Translations under genes and position numbers: made by a program
Shown here: positions 6,214 through 7,244 of the stretch, piece after piece
How the letters are laid out: the number at the start of each line of letters is the position of its first letter
How positions within the stretch are numbered: position 1 is the first letter of the stretch
From: an uncultured Chloroflexota bacterium
GTDB lineage: Bacteria > Chloroflexota > Dehalococcoidia > UBA2247 > RBG-13-53-26
Length of the DNA stretch: 7,244 bases
Reading direction: 5' to 3'
Assembly: GCA_937860285.1 (NCBI GenBank)
Contig: CALMBS010000339.1
Coordinates: 1 to 7,244 of the forward strand
Notes under the pieces: generated by a model
The model's input: only the letters and a program-made list of their open reading frames with translations
The model's database searches: none
What the model was told of the DNA's origin: nothing

Positions 6214-7244
6214 ATGGCCTCGGCGCCGGCTCCCGGAATATGCAAGGGGGAGAGCATCAAGCGGGAATTTGAGGGCCTGGACCAGACCGACGTCAGGTTG
6301 ATCGCGGAGCTGGAGTCCAATCCGAGGCAGCCCCATACGGAGATCGCTTCCAGACTGGGGCTGAGCCGGGACACCGTCCGCGCCCGTCTCGAGAGGCTGC
6401 TGGACGCGCGTGCGGTCCGCATAGTGGGCGTGGCCGACCCCATGTCGGTCGGCTTCACCACGTCGGTCATCATGGGCATCAACGTGCGGTCCGACCGGTT
6501 GCTGGCCGTCGCCGACCGGCTGGCTTCCCTGGCCCCGGTGCAGCACCTGATGCTCTGCATGGGGCGCTTCGACATCATGGCCTACGGCCTCTTCCAGAGG
6601 CGGACCGATTTCCTGGATTTCCTGGTGGGCCACATCGGGCACATGGCGGGAGTGCTCCACATTGAGAGCATGCTGACGCTGCGGAACACCAAGATCTTCG
6701 GCCCGCTGCTCTCTGACGGGTCGGGCGCGCATCCGGGCCAGTCTCCGGTATCGGCCCTGGACGCGCTGGATTTTGCCCTGATGCGGGAGCTGCAGACCGA
6801 TGCCACGCAGAACAGCCGCCGGCTGGCGCAGAAGCTGGGGACCAGCCAGTCCACCGTGCTGCGGAAGATCCAGGCGCTGCAGAGCGCCGGAGTCATGCGG
6901 ATTGCGGCGCTGGCCAACCCCGCGGTGCTGGGGTACGAGGGCGTGGCCTCGATCGGCATGAAGTTCGACCCGGCCAGGCTGGATGAAGGGGCCAGGGTCA
7001 TCGGCTCCTGCCGCAACGTGCAGACGGTGGCCGTCTGCGCCGGACGGTACGACATCATTGCCTGGGCCATGTTCCGGGAGCTCGAGGACCTGTCGAACTT
7101 CCTGACGGTTGAGCTCGGGAGCGTGCCGGGACTGCAGCACCTGGAGGCCATGACCAGCTTGAAGATCATCAAGGCCTCGCACGTATACCTGGGAGACGAC
7201 GGGGCCGGGTCGGGGCCCCCGGCGGCAGAGGCGGACGGAGGCCG
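6214..7244 (+). CDS. Double-unit Lrp/AsnC family transcriptional regulator (3' end missing)
   Basis: The open frame runs from ATG 6214 to the right edge without a stop (343 whole codons). It encodes two complete Lrp/AsnC units in one chain. Unit 1 has a winged HTH at about 22-80 (LDQTDVRLIAELESNPRQ, then LGLSRDTVRARLERLLDA) and a RAM/AsnC ligand-binding domain at about 83-163 with CMGRFDIMAYGLF. Unit 2 has an HTH at about 182-240 (LDALDFALMRELQTDA, LGTSQSTVLRKIQALQSAGV) and a RAM domain at about 243-325 with CAGRYDIIAWAMF. A Gly/Pro-rich linker at about 168-180 joins them, and a Gly/Ala-rich tail follows the second RAM. Ordinary Lrp proteins are about 150-165 residues with one unit. AAGGGA four bases before the ATG serves as ribosome binding site. 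Lrp proteins bind DNA as dimers to hexadecamers and respond to amino acids or other small ligands. By position it is a candidate regulator of the nearby livM operon. Siroheme decarboxylases share this fold but their characteristic residues are absent. Confidence 0.92.
   Translation, partial: MASAPAPGICKGESIKREFEGLDQTDVRLIAELESNPRQPHTEIASRLGLSRDTVRARLERLLDARAVRIVGVADPMSVGFTTSVIMGINVRSDRLLAVADRLASLAPVQHLMLCMGRFDIMAYGLFQRRTDFLDFLVGHIGHMAGVLHIESMLTLRNTKIFGPLLSDGSGAHPGQSPVSALDALDFALMRELQTDATQNSRRLAQKLGTSQSTVLRKIQALQSAGVMRIAALANPAVLGYEGVASIGMKFDPARLDEGARVIGSCRNVQTVAVCAGRYDIIAWAMFRELEDLSNFLTVELGSVPGLQHLEAMTSLKIIKASHVYLGDDGAGSGPPAAEADGG

Noticed and set aside
4882..7182. A 766-codon open frame on the minus strand opposite the kinase and Lrp genes
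   Set aside because: It is antisense to two genes with unmistakable conserved motifs, its translation is rich in His, Gln, Pro, Gly and Arg with no recognisable domain, and such long shadow frames are expected in GC-rich codon-biased DNA.
6214..7244. Siroheme decarboxylase (NirDL/AhbAB-like), which also fuses two AsnC-like units
   Set aside because: The typical RRIGAVPNH-type and Arg-His-rich catalytic stretches are absent, and the RAM motifs CMGRFDI and CAGRYDI match true Lrp/AsnC regulators.

Overview
The window is GC-rich, densely coding chromosomal DNA from a bacterium. Five protein genes fill almost all of it. They lie in two divergent blocks around a 278-base regulatory gap (2920-3197). 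No rRNA, tRNA, CRISPR array, insertion sequence or phage gene is visible. The mix of gene types (cytoplasmic multi-PAS kinase with a NarL-type regulator, a double Lrp protein, and an acyl-CoA ligase beside a Liv-type permease) would suit Chloroflexota such as Dehalococcoidia, a deltaproteobacterial lineage or an actinobacterium. No marker in the window settles this.

Left block, minus strand: a 667-residue AMP-forming long-chain-type acyl-CoA synthetase (start 2919, stop 916) is followed after 39 bases by livM, a branched-chain amino acid/carboxylate ABC transporter permease that runs off the left edge. The close spacing suggests one operon for uptake of an organic acid and its activation to a CoA thioester.

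Regulatory gap: it holds a near-consensus sigma-70 promoter for the right block (TTGACA, 17 bases, TACTAT at 3139-3167). Just upstream are three copies of a 16-base GC-rich element spaced exactly 21 bases apart, the last one inverted. Nearer the ligase gene are two short palindromes and a duplicated 13-14 base motif. This compact arrangement looks like an activator or repressor array and is the most interesting part of the window.

Right block, plus strand: a NarL/FixJ-type response regulator (3198-3893), overlapped by a soluble four-PAS histidine kinase of the HisKA_3 class (3862-6156), then after 57 bases a protein with two complete Lrp/AsnC units in one chain (6214 to the right edge, incomplete).

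Working model (inference): the kinase senses a cytoplasmic signal and phosphorylates the response regulator. That regulator, the double Lrp protein or both act at the shared gap to control their own transcription and that of the ligase-transporter operon. Lrp-family control of liv transport genes is established in Escherichia coli, but nothing in the sequence proves the link here.
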